This document shows, in pieces, positions 1 to 8,431 of a stretch of DNA of 64,000 nt. The translations under genes and the position numbers were made by a program. The DNA lies in the NCBI GenBank assembly GCA_965203725.1, contig CBDBDH010000002.1, forward strand, positions 725,718 to 789,717, written 5' to 3'. The notes beneath the pieces are model-generated. The model was given only the letters and a program-made list of their open reading frames with translations, was not told the origin of the DNA and did not search any database. Origin of the DNA: WTFY01 sp965203725. GTDB taxonomy: Bacteria > Pseudomonadota > Gammaproteobacteria > UBA4575. Each line of letters begins with the position of its first letter. The first letter of the stretch is position 1.

Positions 1-1
1 T

Positions 2-361
2 TACGTGCAGGTCAAGTCCGATGGCGTGATCAACTGCGAGAACGCCAATGCGGCGCTGGACATGCTGAGCGTGGATACGCACGGCTTTGATCACATGGAC
101 CGGCGACTGCTGCAGGCCATCATCGAGAAATTCGGCGGCGGCCCGGTCGGCATCGACAGCCTGGCGACGGCCATCGGCGAGGAGCGCGGCACGATCGAGG
201 ACGTCATCGAGCCGTACCTGATCCTGCAGGGATTTATCATGCGCACGCCGCGCGGGCGTATTGCCACCGAAAATGCCTACCGGCATTTCGGCCTCAAGAC
301 TCCCGAGGGCAGTTCCGGTGCGTCATCGGCGCCCGACCTGTTTTCAAAAGCGCCCAAGTGA
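2..361 (+). CDS. ruvB: Holliday junction helicase RuvB, C-terminal part
   Basis: The window opens inside this gene, so only the last 119 residues are visible, in the frame starting at base 2. RuvB is the hexameric AAA+ motor that drives branch migration of Holliday junctions with RuvA. What is seen is the end of the AAA+ lid and the winged-helix DNA-binding domain: GFDHMDRRLLQAIIEKFGGG, then the EPYLILQGFIMRTPRGR signature near the end. The ATPase core lies outside the window. The following ybgC and tol genes are the usual gammaproteobacterial neighbours of ruvB, which supports the call. Confidence 0.95.
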   Translation, partial: YVQVKSDGVINCENANAALDMLSVDTHGFDHMDRRLLQAIIEKFGGGPVGIDSLATAIGEERGTIEDVIEPYLILQGFIMRTPRGRIATENAYRHFGLKTPEGSSGASSAPDLFSKAPK

Positions 362-403
362 CTTCGATCCCGCCCGGCAAGGCCTGAATTCCCTCGTTTT
401 CGC

Positions 404-817
404 ATGAAGCCCTACCGCTGGCAAGTACAGGTTTACTATGAGGATACGGATGCAGGTGGTGTGGTGTACTATGCCAACTACCTCAGGTTTATGGAGCGTG
501 CGCGAACCGAATGGTTGCGTGGACTGGGAATCGAGCAGGACAGGCTGATGCAGGACAGGAACGTGTTGTTTGCGGTGCGCTCGGTACAGATCGAGTACAA
601 GCACCCGATACGCTTCAATGATGCACTGAGCGTGAGTGTCGAGCCGGTGGCCATCAGGCCGGCCAGCCTTTCGATTCGCCAGGCCATCACGGACCGCCAG
701 GACGGGAAACTCCTGTTCGCCAGCGCCGACGTCAACGTGGTGTGCCTGAAGGCCGACAGCTTAGCACCGCAAGCCATCCCCGGGGACGTGTTTAAGGAGA
801 TCCAAAGTGCGTGTTGA
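404..817 (+). CDS. ybgC: Tol-Pal-associated acyl-CoA thioesterase YbgC
   Basis: A 137-residue single hotdog-fold thioesterase of the 4-hydroxybenzoyl-CoA thioesterase family, the normal length for YbgC. The catalytic signature DTDAGGVVYYANYLRFMERA is at residues 15-34, with the active-site Asp in it. It hydrolyses acyl-CoA esters in the cytoplasm; its link to the Tol-Pal machine is known from gene order and from reported association with phospholipid-synthesis enzymes. Its last 11 bases overlap the GTG start of tolQ, so the two are translationally coupled. It heads the tol operon. Confidence 0.95.
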   Translation: MKPYRWQVQVYYEDTDAGGVVYYANYLRFMERARTEWLRGLGIEQDRLMQDRNVLFAVRSVQIEYKHPIRFNDALSVSVEPVAIRPASLSIRQAITDRQDGKLLFASADVNVVCLKADSLAPQAIPGDVFKEIQSAC

Positions 818-1496
818 CACCAGTATCCTGGCCTTGATCATCGAAGCGAATATCCTCGTGCAGCTGGTCATGCTTTTGCTGCTGGTCGCTTCCGTGGTGT
901 CCTGGACCATGATCGTCAGCAAGTGGAAAACGATCAAGCAGGCGCGCAGCCAGGCGGACCGGTTCGAGGATCAGTTCTGGTCCGGTTCGAACCTCGCGAG
1001 CCTGTATGAAAGCGTCAAGCAAAAGGGCGACCCGGCCGGCATGGAGCATATCTTCGCCTCCGGTTTCAGGGAGTACGTGCGCCTGCACAGGACACAGAAG
1101 GTCTCCGCGATTGCCATCACCGATACCGCCCTGCGGTCCATGAAGGTGGCCATGTCGCGCGAGGTCGAGGAACTGGAGCACTACCTGTCTTTTCTGGCCA
1201 CCGTGGGGTCCACGGCCCCCTACGTCGGCCTGTTCGGGACGGTGTGGGGCATCATGAACGCGTTTCGTGCCTTGAGCGATGTGCAGCAGGCCACCCTGGC
1301 GGCGGTGGCGCCCGGAATTGCAGAGGCGCTGATCGCCACGGCCATGGGGCTGTTCGCCGCGATCCCCGCGGTGATTGCCTACAACCGCTACTCCAGCGAC
1401 GTAGAGCGCCTGGTGCTTCGCTACGACAACTTCGTCGAGGAGTTCACGGCCTTGCTGCAGCGCCAGGCGATTACCAAGGACATGGAGAAATCCTGA
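807..1496 (+). CDS. tolQ: Tol-Pal proton channel subunit TolQ
   Basis: A 229-residue inner-membrane protein of the MotA/TolQ/ExbB family. A first hydrophobic segment lies at about residues 10-35 (IIEANILVQLVMLLLLVASV). Two more at about 125-155 and 165-190 include GLFGTVWGIMNAF, the conserved channel region. With TolR it uses the proton motive force to energise TolA, keeping the outer membrane attached during division. The GTG start at 807 is chosen because AAGGAGA lies just upstream and the N-terminus matches the family. It overlaps ybgC and is followed by tolR after 16 bases. Confidence 0.96.
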   Translation: MRVDTSILALIIEANILVQLVMLLLLVASVVSWTMIVSKWKTIKQARSQADRFEDQFWSGSNLASLYESVKQKGDPAGMEHIFASGFREYVRLHRTQKVSAIAITDTALRSMKVAMSREVEELEHYLSFLATVGSTAPYVGLFGTVWGIMNAFRALSDVQQATLAAVAPGIAEALIATAMGLFAAIPAVIAYNRYSSDVERLVLRYDNFVEEFTALLQRQAITKDMEKS

Positions 1497-1512
1497 AGCG
1501 GACTGAACGATC

Positions 1513-1959
1513 ATGGCCTCCAACGGACCCCGACGACGCAAGTACATGGCGGAGATCAATGTGGTCCCGTATGTGGACGTGACATTGGTGTTGCTCGTGA
1601 TCTTCATGATCACCGCGCCCCTGTTCCACGAAGGCGTGGAGGTCGAGCTTCCCCAGGCACCGGCCAAGCCGCTGGAAAAAATCGAGAAGAACCAGAATCC
1701 CCTGATCGTGTCGGTGGACCGCTTTGGACAGATATTCGTCAACCGCTCGGATTCACCCAAGCGGCCGGTCGCCGACGATTCCTTTCGAAACCAGATCAAG
1801 GAACTGTTGTCTGATAAGCAGGATGACCTTGTCTACGTGCGGGGGGACAAAGATGTTGATTACGGACGGGTGGTTTCCGTCATGGTGATGCTGCAGGATG
1901 CAGGGGCGGAAAATGTCGGGCTGATCACCGACCCTGCTGCCGAGAAGACCGATCGCTGA
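1513..1959 (+). CDS. tolR: Tol-Pal proton channel subunit TolR
   Basis: A 148-residue ExbD/TolR family protein. A short basic cytoplasmic stretch is followed by one membrane helix at about residues 20-42 (VPYVDVTLVLLVIFMITAPL). The Asp in YVDVTL is the family's protonatable residue. The rest is the periplasmic domain with the usual ending on a VGLITDP motif. TolR couples proton flow through TolQ to TolA movement. It sits between tolQ and tolA, only six bases before the tolA start, so it is part of one transcript. Confidence 0.95.
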   Translation: MASNGPRRRKYMAEINVVPYVDVTLVLLVIFMITAPLFHEGVEVELPQAPAKPLEKIEKNQNPLIVSVDRFGQIFVNRSDSPKRPVADDSFRNQIKELLSDKQDDLVYVRGDKDVDYGRVVSVMVMLQDAGAENVGLITDPAAEKTDR

Positions 1960-1965
1960 CGGGCT

Positions 1966-2805
1966 GTGAAAAAACCCAATCGCCATTTGTCGCTTTCCCT
2001 GGGGATTGCAGTCGCGGTTCATGTCGCTGTCGTGGGCCTGCTGGCGCTCGGATTCCAGACCAGTCACAGGATCCTGCCGATACCCGATGCGGTCATCAGC
2101 ACGGTCAAGGCCAAGGTGGTCGACGCCAAGGAGCTGGAGGAGATCAAGCGCCGCAGGCTCGAGGAGCTGCAGCGACAGGAACAGATACGCAAACAGCGCC
2201 TGGCCGAGGAGAAACGGCGCAAGCAGCAAGAGGAAGAGAAGCGCGCGCGTGCAAAACGCGAGGCCGAGAAGGCGCGGCGGGCTGCGCTTGAAGCCGAGCA
2301 GGCCAAAAAGCGCGCCGCCCTGGAGAAAAAGAAACGTGCCGAGGAAGCCCGCAAGGCCGCGCGGCTGAAAAAGGAGGCCAAGGCCAGAAAGCTGGCCGAG
2401 GAGAAGCGGCGCCGGCAGGAAAAAGCCGCGATCGACAAGCAGCGCCTGGCCCGGCTGGAAAAGGAAGAAGCGGAAATGCGGGCCGCCGAGGAGGATGCGC
2501 GGCGCGCGCAAAAGGCCCGCAAGATGAGACGCCTGATCGCACAGTATCAGGATGCCATCCGCAACAAGATCGAGCGCAACTGGCGCAGGCCGATGGATTA
2601 CCAGTCCAATGCCTGGTGCAGGGTGTTCGTGCAGCAGGATGCGGACGGTGCGATCAAGAACGTAGTGGTCGAGGAATGCATCGGCAGCGATGCCTTTCGC
2701 AAGTCCGTGGAAAACGCGGTCTGGAAGGCGGCGCCCTTGCCCCAGCCCCCGTCGCCGGAGTTGTTCCATCAGGAGTTGCGGTTCACGTTTGATCCGAGGG
2801 CATAG
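1966..2805 (+). CDS. tolA: Tol-Pal spanning protein TolA
   Basis: A 279-residue protein with the three TolA domains: an N-terminal signal-anchor helix at about residues 10-30, a very long Lys/Glu/Arg/Ala-rich helical region from about 50 to 185, and a C-terminal globular domain (YQDAIRNKIERNWRRP onward) ending in the RFTFDP strand. TolA spans the periplasm and contacts TolB and Pal. The GTG start follows the tolR stop closely, and its stop codon shares a base with the GTG start of tolB, so it is translationally coupled to both sides. Confidence 0.94.
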   Translation: MKKPNRHLSLSLGIAVAVHVAVVGLLALGFQTSHRILPIPDAVISTVKAKVVDAKELEEIKRRRLEELQRQEQIRKQRLAEEKRRKQQEEEKRARAKREAEKARRAALEAEQAKKRAALEKKKRAEEARKAARLKKEAKARKLAEEKRRRQEKAAIDKQRLARLEKEEAEMRAAEEDARRAQKARKMRRLIAQYQDAIRNKIERNWRRPMDYQSNAWCRVFVQQDADGAIKNVVVEECIGSDAFRKSVENAVWKAAPLPQPPSPELFHQELRFTFDPRA

Positions 2806-4100
2806 TGAGAGGCATCTTGAAAATCTTCGCGCTGCTCGTGATGGGTTTGCTGGGGCAAAACAGCGCCGCGGTCCTGGAGATCGAGATCACGGAGGGTATC
2901 GAGAGCGCACTGCCGGTCGCCATCGCGGCATTTACCGGAGCCCCCTACACCGCACCGGAAACGATCGAGGATATCGTGCGCAGCGATTTGCGCCGCAGCG
3001 GAATTTTCGACGTGCTTGAGGATCAGCACTTCCCGCAGCAGGTCGACGATACCTCGCAGCTGCACTATCCACTCTGGCGCGAAGCCGGAGTTGAAAGCCT
3101 GCTGACCGGAGAGGTGATCCAGACCGGGGACAACCAGTACCGGATCGAGTTCCGCCTGTTCGACCTGGTACGCCAGAAAATGCTGTCGGGTCACGCGATC
3201 TCTTCGGTGCGCCGCGAGGACCTGCGCAAGGTCGGGCACAAGATCAGCGACATCGTCTTTGAGAGCCTGACCGGGACCCGCGGTGCGTTCAGCACGCAGA
3301 TTGCCTACGTCAGCACCGGCGGCAGTGCAACGAACAAGAAATACGAGTTGCAGGTTGCGGATGCCGACGGCCATAACGCCAGGACCATATTCTCGTCCAG
3401 CCAGCAACTGATGTCGCCGGCCTGGTCGCCCGATGGCACCCGCCTGGCCTACGTGTCGTTCGAGAAAGGAAACTCGGCAATCTACATCCAGGATGTGAAA
3501 GAGGGCCGGCGCTTCATGGTTTCCGCACAGTCCGGTATCAACAGTGCACCGGCGTGGTCGCCCGACGGCCGCTACCTGGCGCTCACGCTGTCCATTGACG
3601 GCAGCGCGGACATCTATCTCATGGATACCCGCACCCGGCGGCTCAGGCGCCTGACCCGGGATTCGGGTATCGACACGGAAGCCTGTTGGATGCCTGACAG
3701 TAAAGCGTTATTATTCACTTCGGATCGTAGCAATGAGACCCAGGTGTACCGGGTATCCGTTCGCGGCGGCAAGCCCAGGCGCGTGACGTACGAAGGTACG
3801 TACAACGCGGCACCCGAGGTCTCGCCGGACGGACGCCACCTCGCCTTTGTACATAACAATGGCGCAGGTTTTCGTATCGCAGTCATGGATCTGGACAGCG
3901 GAGCCATGCGCATCCTGACCGAGGGTCATCTGGATGAAGGACCCAGCTATGCCCCGAACGGGAAGATGATCATCTATGCGGCTTCGGAGCGGGATCGCGG
4001 GGTACTGGCTGCGGTGAGTGCGAATGGCAGGGCCCAACAAAAACTGCGCATGACCGGCAGCGATGTACGTGCACCGGCCTGGTCGCCCTTTCGCAATTGA
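2805..4100 (+). CDS. tolB: Periplasmic beta-propeller protein TolB
   Basis: A 431-residue periplasmic protein with a cleavable signal peptide (about residues 1-22, ILKIFALLVMGLLGQNSAAV), a TolB N-terminal domain, and a six-bladed propeller shown by repeated WSPDG motifs (PAWSPDGTRLAYVS, PAWSPDGRYLALT, PEVSPDGRHLAFV, APAWSPF). TolB links Pal in the outer membrane to TolA. The GTG start overlaps the tolA stop by one base. The sequence ends with the usual AWSP blade. Length and order in the operon fit the family. Confidence 0.96.
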   Translation: MRGILKIFALLVMGLLGQNSAAVLEIEITEGIESALPVAIAAFTGAPYTAPETIEDIVRSDLRRSGIFDVLEDQHFPQQVDDTSQLHYPLWREAGVESLLTGEVIQTGDNQYRIEFRLFDLVRQKMLSGHAISSVRREDLRKVGHKISDIVFESLTGTRGAFSTQIAYVSTGGSATNKKYELQVADADGHNARTIFSSSQQLMSPAWSPDGTRLAYVSFEKGNSAIYIQDVKEGRRFMVSAQSGINSAPAWSPDGRYLALTLSIDGSADIYLMDTRTRRLRRLTRDSGIDTEACWMPDSKALLFTSDRSNETQVYRVSVRGGKPRRVTYEGTYNAAPEVSPDGRHLAFVHNNGAGFRIAVMDLDSGAMRILTEGHLDEGPSYAPNGKMIIYAASERDRGVLAAVSANGRAQQKLRMTGSDVRAPAWSPFRN

Positions 4101-4131
4101 CAGCAAGGTTATACAGAAGGAATACACAATC

Positions 4132-4680
4132 ATGGCAAAGCAACGACTGCTGAATGTACTTATGGCGGGTGTACTGGTGACGCTTGGCGCCTGTTCGACG
4201 GGTCCTACGCAACAATTGCTTGAAGGTGCCGATGGCACGGGGAGTGCAGCAGGTGAGGATGGCCCGGATGCCACGGGCCTCGGCGGCGACGGCGACCTGT
4301 CCATCGACATCCTGGATGAGGAAGGCAGACCCGGGGTCGTCACGGCACCGAGGTACCGGGACAACACCATCTACTTTGATTACAACAGCAGCGAAATCCG
4401 CGACGAGTTTCTGCCGCAGATCATCCGGATGGCCAAAAACCTGGAGGCCAGCCCGGGCAAGCAGGCCCGCCTGGAAGGGCACGCGGATGAACGCGGCACC
4501 CGGGAATACAACCTTGCACTCGGGGAACGCCGTGCACAGGAAGTGCGCAACCTGGTACTGCTTCAGGGTGTGGGAGAAGGCCAGGTGCAAGTCATCAGCT
4601 ACGGCGAGGAGAGGCCCGCAATGCCCGGCGGCGGAGAGGCTGCCTGGGAACTCAATCGAAGGGTGGAACTGGTTTACTAG
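4132..4680 (+). CDS. pal: Peptidoglycan-associated lipoprotein Pal
   Basis: A 182-residue outer-membrane lipoprotein with an OmpA-like peptidoglycan-binding domain. The start at 4132 is preferred over the in-frame codon at 4063 because AGAAGGAA precedes it and it gives a proper lipoprotein signal: MAKQRLLNVLMAGVLVTLGA followed by the lipidated Cys. The linker is Gly/Asp-rich. The OmpA domain starts near IYFDYNSSEIRD and holds LEGHADERGTREYNLALGER, the meso-diaminopimelate-binding region. Pal anchors the outer membrane to peptidoglycan and receives force from TolA-TolB. Confidence 0.96.
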   Translation: MAKQRLLNVLMAGVLVTLGACSTGPTQQLLEGADGTGSAAGEDGPDATGLGGDGDLSIDILDEEGRPGVVTAPRYRDNTIYFDYNSSEIRDEFLPQIIRMAKNLEASPGKQARLEGHADERGTREYNLALGERRAQEVRNLVLLQGVGEGQVQVISYGEERPAMPGGGEAAWELNRRVELVY

Positions 4681-4713
4681 GAAAAGGCCGCAGCCCGAAA
4701 CCGGATACAAAGC

Positions 4714-5565
4714 ATGCGTATAGTCAGGATTTTAGTGGCGAGCCTGCTGTTTTCAGCAGCAGCGACGGCCCCGGCCGAGCAAGCCTCCGATGCAGAGGTC
4801 AGTGAGCTTTCCGCCCGAATGCAGAAACTCGAGCAGGCCCTGAACAACCAGGCCTTGCTGGACATGGCCCAGCGCGTAGCCGCCTTGCAGCGTGAAGTCC
4901 GGGAACTGCGCGGCAAGAACGAGAGGCTGTCATACGAACTGAACAGCATAAAGACCCTGCAGCGCGAGCAGTACCTCGCCCTTGAGCGCCGCCTGCAGGA
5001 CGGACCCTCCCCGGCAAACCCCTCCGGGGTGGCCGCAAGCCAGGATGGAGCCGCGCCCGGGCAGACCGGCGGTACTGCCGATTCAGGAGCCCCCGGGACG
5101 GAGGCTATGCAGGTCGCCGTTCCCTCGGAGCCTGCGGCCGGGGCGCTCTCCGGGCAGGTGGTTTCTCCCGAGATGGCCAGCGAGGTGGCCGAGGATTACA
5201 AGAATGCCTTCACCCTGCTCAAGGGCGGGAAGTACGACGATTCCATCGCTGCCTTTGGGGCGTTCCTGCGCAAGCACCCGGACAGCAAGTTCGCAGCCAA
5301 TGCACAGTACTGGCTGGCCGAGGCCAACTACGTCACCCGGCGATATCCGCAGGCGCTGGTCGAATTTTCCGTGGTCGTCAGCAAGTATCCGGCCAGCTCG
5401 AAGCTGGCCGATGCACGCCTGAAGCTGGCTTTCACCCACTACGAACTTGGCCAGTTCGAGGAGGCGCGAACCGAGCTGACCCGCCTGCGTGCGCAGTTCC
5501 CGAATTCAAGTGTCGCAAGCCTGGCACAGAAGCGGCTTGAGAGAATGTCGCGAGAGGGCAACTGA
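4714..5565 (+). CDS. cpoB: Cell division coordinator CpoB (YbgF)
   Basis: A 283-residue periplasmic protein. It has a signal peptide to about residue 21 (ending AATAPAEQA), a coiled-coil trimerisation segment at about 25-95, a low-complexity Pro/Gly/Ala linker, and a C-terminal TPR domain (about 160-280) with the typical AFTLLKGGKYDDSIAAFGAF and ANAQYWLAEANY helices. CpoB couples Tol-Pal constriction to peptidoglycan synthesis by PBP1B and LpoB. It lies 33 bases after pal and is the usual last tol gene. Confidence 0.94.
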   Translation: MRIVRILVASLLFSAAATAPAEQASDAEVSELSARMQKLEQALNNQALLDMAQRVAALQREVRELRGKNERLSYELNSIKTLQREQYLALERRLQDGPSPANPSGVAASQDGAAPGQTGGTADSGAPGTEAMQVAVPSEPAAGALSGQVVSPEMASEVAEDYKNAFTLLKGGKYDDSIAAFGAFLRKHPDSKFAANAQYWLAEANYVTRRYPQALVEFSVVVSKYPASSKLADARLKLAFTHYELGQFEEARTELTRLRAQFPNSSVASLAQKRLERMSREGN

Positions 5566-5569
5566 CCCG

Positions 5570-6250
5570 GTGACGGAGCCTGCAACGCCGCTGCATGCAG
5601 GGCCACAGCCACTGAGACTGCGCGTTAACGAAATTTTCTGCTCGATCCAGGGCGAGTCGACCAGTACAGGCATCCCGACCACCTTTGTGCGGCTCACCGG
5701 CTGCCCGCTCCGTTGCCGGTATTGCGACACGGCCTATGCGTTCACCGAGGGCCAGTGGATGGGCCTGGACCGGATCGAGGCCCGGGTTGCGGGCTTTGGC
5801 TTGCGCCATGTCACGGTGACAGGCGGCGAACCCCTTGCACAAAAGAACTGCCTGGAGTTGTTGCGGAACCTTTGCGATCGCGATTACGTGGTGTCCCTGG
5901 AGACCAGCGGGGCCCTGGATGTCAGCCAGGTCGACCCAAGGGTCGTCAAGGTCATGGACCTCAAGACACCGGCATCGGGCGAATCCGCGAGCAACCGCTG
6001 GGAAAATATCCCGTACCTGCGCAAGCAGGACCAGGTCAAGTTCGTGCTTTGCGACCGCAACGACTACCTGTGGGCCAGATCAATCCTGTGCGAGCACGAG
6101 CTGGAGCACCGCTGCGAGGTGCTGTTTTCTCCCGCGTACGGAGTCCTGGAGACTCGCCAGCTCGCAGAATGGATCCTGGAAGACCGCTTGCCGGTACGCT
6201 TCCAGTTGCAGTTGCACAAGCTGCTTTGGGGAGAAGAACGGGGTCACTGA
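5570..6250 (+). CDS. queE: 7-carboxy-7-deazaguanine synthase QueE
   Basis: A 226-residue radical-SAM enzyme that rearranges 6-carboxytetrahydropterin to 7-carboxy-7-deazaguanine, a precursor of queuosine in tRNA. The iron-sulfur cluster motif C-x3-C-x2-C is visible in TGCPLRCRYCDTAYAF. The substrate-binding N-terminal NEIFCSIQGEST and the radical-SAM GGEP (VTVTGGEPLAQ) are both present. I choose the GTG at 5570, just after the cpoB stop, over the in-frame start inside cpoB at 5489, because the family begins shortly before the RVNEIF strand. It is followed by queC after six bases. Confidence 0.94.
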   Translation: MTEPATPLHAGPQPLRLRVNEIFCSIQGESTSTGIPTTFVRLTGCPLRCRYCDTAYAFTEGQWMGLDRIEARVAGFGLRHVTVTGGEPLAQKNCLELLRNLCDRDYVVSLETSGALDVSQVDPRVVKVMDLKTPASGESASNRWENIPYLRKQDQVKFVLCDRNDYLWARSILCEHELEHRCEVLFSPAYGVLETRQLAEWILEDRLPVRFQLQLHKLLWGEERGH

Positions 6251-6256
6251 CGGGCT

Positions 6257-6946
6257 TTGCAAGATTCGTTGCAACAGGGCCGCAAGGCCATCGTCCTTTT
6301 CTCGGGAGGACTCGACTCCACCACTACACTGGCCCTGGCGCAGTCCCGGGGATATGACTGTCATGCATTGAGCGTTCGTTACGGACAGCGCCACAGCACG
6401 GAGCTGGAAGCCGCAAAACGAATCGCACGCCAGCTCAACGTCACCGAGCACCGCACCTTCGAGATCGATCTCTCCATGTTCGGCGGCTCCGCGCTGACCG
6501 ATCCTGCAGTCCCGGTTCCAGGCGAGCCTACCCAAGGCATACCTGCCACCTACGTGCCGGCACGAAACACGGTGTTTCTCTCCATTGCCCTGGCCTGGGC
6601 CGAGGTCATCCAGGCGAGGGACATCTTCATCGGTGTCAATGCCGTGGATTATTCCGGCTACCCGGATTGCCGGCCGGAATATGTCGAGGCCTACCAGCGC
6701 ATGGCGAACCTGGCGACCAAGGATGCCGTGGAAGGGCACGAGCTGACCATCCATGCCCCGCTGGTGTCCTTGTCCAAGTCCGAAATCATCCGGCTCGGCC
6801 ATGAACTGGGCGTGGATTATTCCCTGACGGTTTCCTGTTATCAGGCCGATGCGCAGGGGCGGGCCTGCGGGAAGTGCGATGCGTGCCGGCTTCGAAAACA
6901 GGGGTTTGTCGAAGCGGGCATTGACGACCCGACGCGGTACAGCTGA
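6257..6946 (+). CDS. queC: 7-cyano-7-deazaguanine synthase QueC
   Basis: A 229-residue ATP-dependent amide/nitrile-forming ligase that converts 7-carboxy-7-deazaguanine to preQ0 in the queuosine pathway. The PP-loop pyrophosphatase motif VLFSGGLDSTTTLALA is at residues 13-28. The C-terminal zinc-binding cysteines are seen in SCYQ, ACGKCDACRLR. A TTG start is inferred: it lies six bases after queE and gives the expected short leader before the PP-loop. queE and queC therefore form a small operon joined to the tol block. Confidence 0.94.
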   Translation: MQDSLQQGRKAIVLFSGGLDSTTTLALAQSRGYDCHALSVRYGQRHSTELEAAKRIARQLNVTEHRTFEIDLSMFGGSALTDPAVPVPGEPTQGIPATYVPARNTVFLSIALAWAEVIQARDIFIGVNAVDYSGYPDCRPEYVEAYQRMANLATKDAVEGHELTIHAPLVSLSKSEIIRLGHELGVDYSLTVSCYQADAQGRACGKCDACRLRKQGFVEAGIDDPTRYS

Positions 6947-7001
6947 GGCGGCAATGAACGTAGAGCCGGACAGGAATTTGATGTACGATAGCGCGCCTTG
7001 T

Positions 7002-7077
7002 GGGTCGTTAGCTCAGTTGGTAGAGCACCGGGCTTTTAACCCGATGGTCATAGGTTCGAATCCTATACGACCCACCA
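7002..7077 (+). tRNA. tRNA-Lys(TTT), integration target
   Basis: A complete 76-base cloverleaf with encoded CCA. The acceptor arm is GGGTCGT/ACGACCC, the D arm GCTCAGTTGGTAGAGC, the anticodon loop CTTTTAA (anticodon TTT, lysine), and the T arm ATAGGTTCGAATCCTAT. The lowest pair of the anticodon stem is a C-A mismatch. A phage-type integrase starts 164 bases downstream, so the tRNA 3' end is the likely attachment site of the island to its right. I did not find a second copy of its 3' end in this window. Confidence 0.97.
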
Positions 7078-7182
7078 TTTCCATATTCAAAGCCGTTCAT
7101 ATAAATCTATTTTGATCTCTATAATCAGTAGTTTATCCAAAATTAGCGTTCATTGAAGTGTTATAAAGTTTATTGACATCTA

Positions 7183-7239
7183 GGGGCAACAGGGGGCAAA
7201 ATTGGGGGCAATTTCTCATTAGTAAAAAGGAGTTGCCCC
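7183..7239 (+). repeat. GGGGCAA repeats upstream of the integrase (candidate arm sites)
   Basis: The 7-mer GGGGCAA occurs three times in direct orientation at 7183, 7193 and 7205, and once inverted (TTGCCCC) at 7233, directly before the integrase start. This arrangement between the tRNA end and the integrase fits arm-type binding sites for the N-terminal arm-binding domain of P4-type integrases. It would also let the integrase repress its own gene. The function is inference; the repeats are seen. Confidence 0.6.
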
Positions 7240-7240
7240 C

Positions 7241-8431
7241 ATGCCGTTATCAAATACTGCAATTCGCAACGCCAAACCTGGCGAAAAAAACCGGAAAATG
7301 TTTGATGGCCGAGGCCTCTATCTGGAGATTTCTCCCCGAGGAGGAAAGTGGTGGAGGCTCAAGTATCGCTTTGACGGCAAGGACAAGCGGATCTCGTTGG
7401 GCACCTATCCCGATGTCTCCCTGAAAGATGCCCGTGAACGCCGTGAGGCGGCCAGGCAGCAGATCGCCAACCAGATCGACCCGAGTGAGCTGCGCAAGCT
7501 GGAGAAGGCCGCCCGGGTGGAAAGCATCGCCAACAGCTTCGAGGCCGTGGCCTGTGAGTGGTATGCCAAGCATGAACCCAACTGGAGCACCGGCCATGCC
7601 ACACGAGTGATCAGCCGGCTCAAAAGGGACGTTTTCCCCTGGATCGGAAACAAGCCAATCGCTGAGATCACCGCGCCGCTCATGCTGGACACCGTGCGAC
7701 GGATCGAGGCGCGGGGTGCACTGGAGACAGCCCATCGGGTACTCGGGATCTGCGGTCAGGTATTTCGTTATGCCATCGCCACCGGCCGAGCCCAATACAA
7801 TCCGTCGGGGGACTTGCGGGGGGCGTTGCCCCCCGTGAAAAAGACTCACTTCGCCTCCGTGACGGAACCTAGACAGGTCGCTGAGGTGTTGCGGGCGCTG
7901 GATGGCTACGAAGGGACATTGGTTATAAAGTGCGCGCTTCGCTTTGCCCCTTTGGTCTTTGTACGTCCCGGAGAGCTACGCAAGGCCCAATGGAAGGATA
8001 TTGACCTGGACAATGCTGAGTGGCGTTTTCTGGTCACCAAGACACAGATCCAGCACATTGTCCCTCTTTCCACACAGGCCATTGAGATCCTGGAGGAGTT
8101 GAAGCCGCTTACCGGACGTGGCCGGTATGTGTTTCCCAGTTCAAGGACTCCCAATGGCGACCGGGCCATGAGTGACAATGCGATACTTGCCGCGATGCGG
8201 CGCATGGGTATCGGCAAGGAGGAAATGAGCGGTCACGGCTTTCGGGCCATGGCGCGCACGATCCTGGATGAAGTCTTGGGATTCCGGCCGGATTTTATCG
8301 AACACCAACTCGCCCACCGGGTACGCGATCCGAACGGGCGCGCCTACAATCGCACTGCACACCTTCCTGAACGCAGGAAGATGATGCAGGCCTGGGCGGA
8401 TTATCTGGATGAACTAAAAGCTGGAGTATGA
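7241..8431 (+). CDS. Tyrosine-type integrase, P4/DUF4102 family
   Basis: A 396-residue site-specific recombinase. The N-terminal arm-binding domain (DUF4102) spans about residues 1-85 (LSNTAIRNAKPGEKNRKMFD, then GKDKRISLGTYPDVSLKDAR), followed by a core-binding domain and the catalytic domain. Catalytic residues are visible: Arg in FVRPGELRKAQW, HGFR in GHGFRAMARTIL, the second His in EHQLAHRV, and the Tyr nucleophile in GRAYNRTAH. The ATG follows AAGGAG. It sits just downstream of tRNA-Lys in the orientation usual for tRNA-targeted islands, and it overlaps the next gene by four bases. It looks intact. Confidence 0.95.
   Translation: MPLSNTAIRNAKPGEKNRKMFDGRGLYLEISPRGGKWWRLKYRFDGKDKRISLGTYPDVSLKDARERREAARQQIANQIDPSELRKLEKAARVESIANSFEAVACEWYAKHEPNWSTGHATRVISRLKRDVFPWIGNKPIAEITAPLMLDTVRRIEARGALETAHRVLGICGQVFRYAIATGRAQYNPSGDLRGALPPVKKTHFASVTEPRQVAEVLRALDGYEGTLVIKCALRFAPLVFVRPGELRKAQWKDIDLDNAEWRFLVTKTQIQHIVPLSTQAIEILEELKPLTGRGRYVFPSSRTPNGDRAMSDNAILAAMRRMGIGKEEMSGHGFRAMARTILDEVLGFRPDFIEHQLAHRVRDPNGRAYNRTAHLPERRKMMQAWADYLDELKAGV

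Noticed and set aside
7041..7077. Second attachment-site copy of the tRNA-Lys 3' end
   Set aside because: I looked for the T-arm and acceptor sequence further right and did not find it; the right end of the defence island is not located by this means and may have been lost.
6849..7115. 88-codon frame across the tRNA
   Set aside because: The peptide with SLAQLVEHRAFNPMVIGSNP is the familiar translation of a tRNA gene, not a protein.
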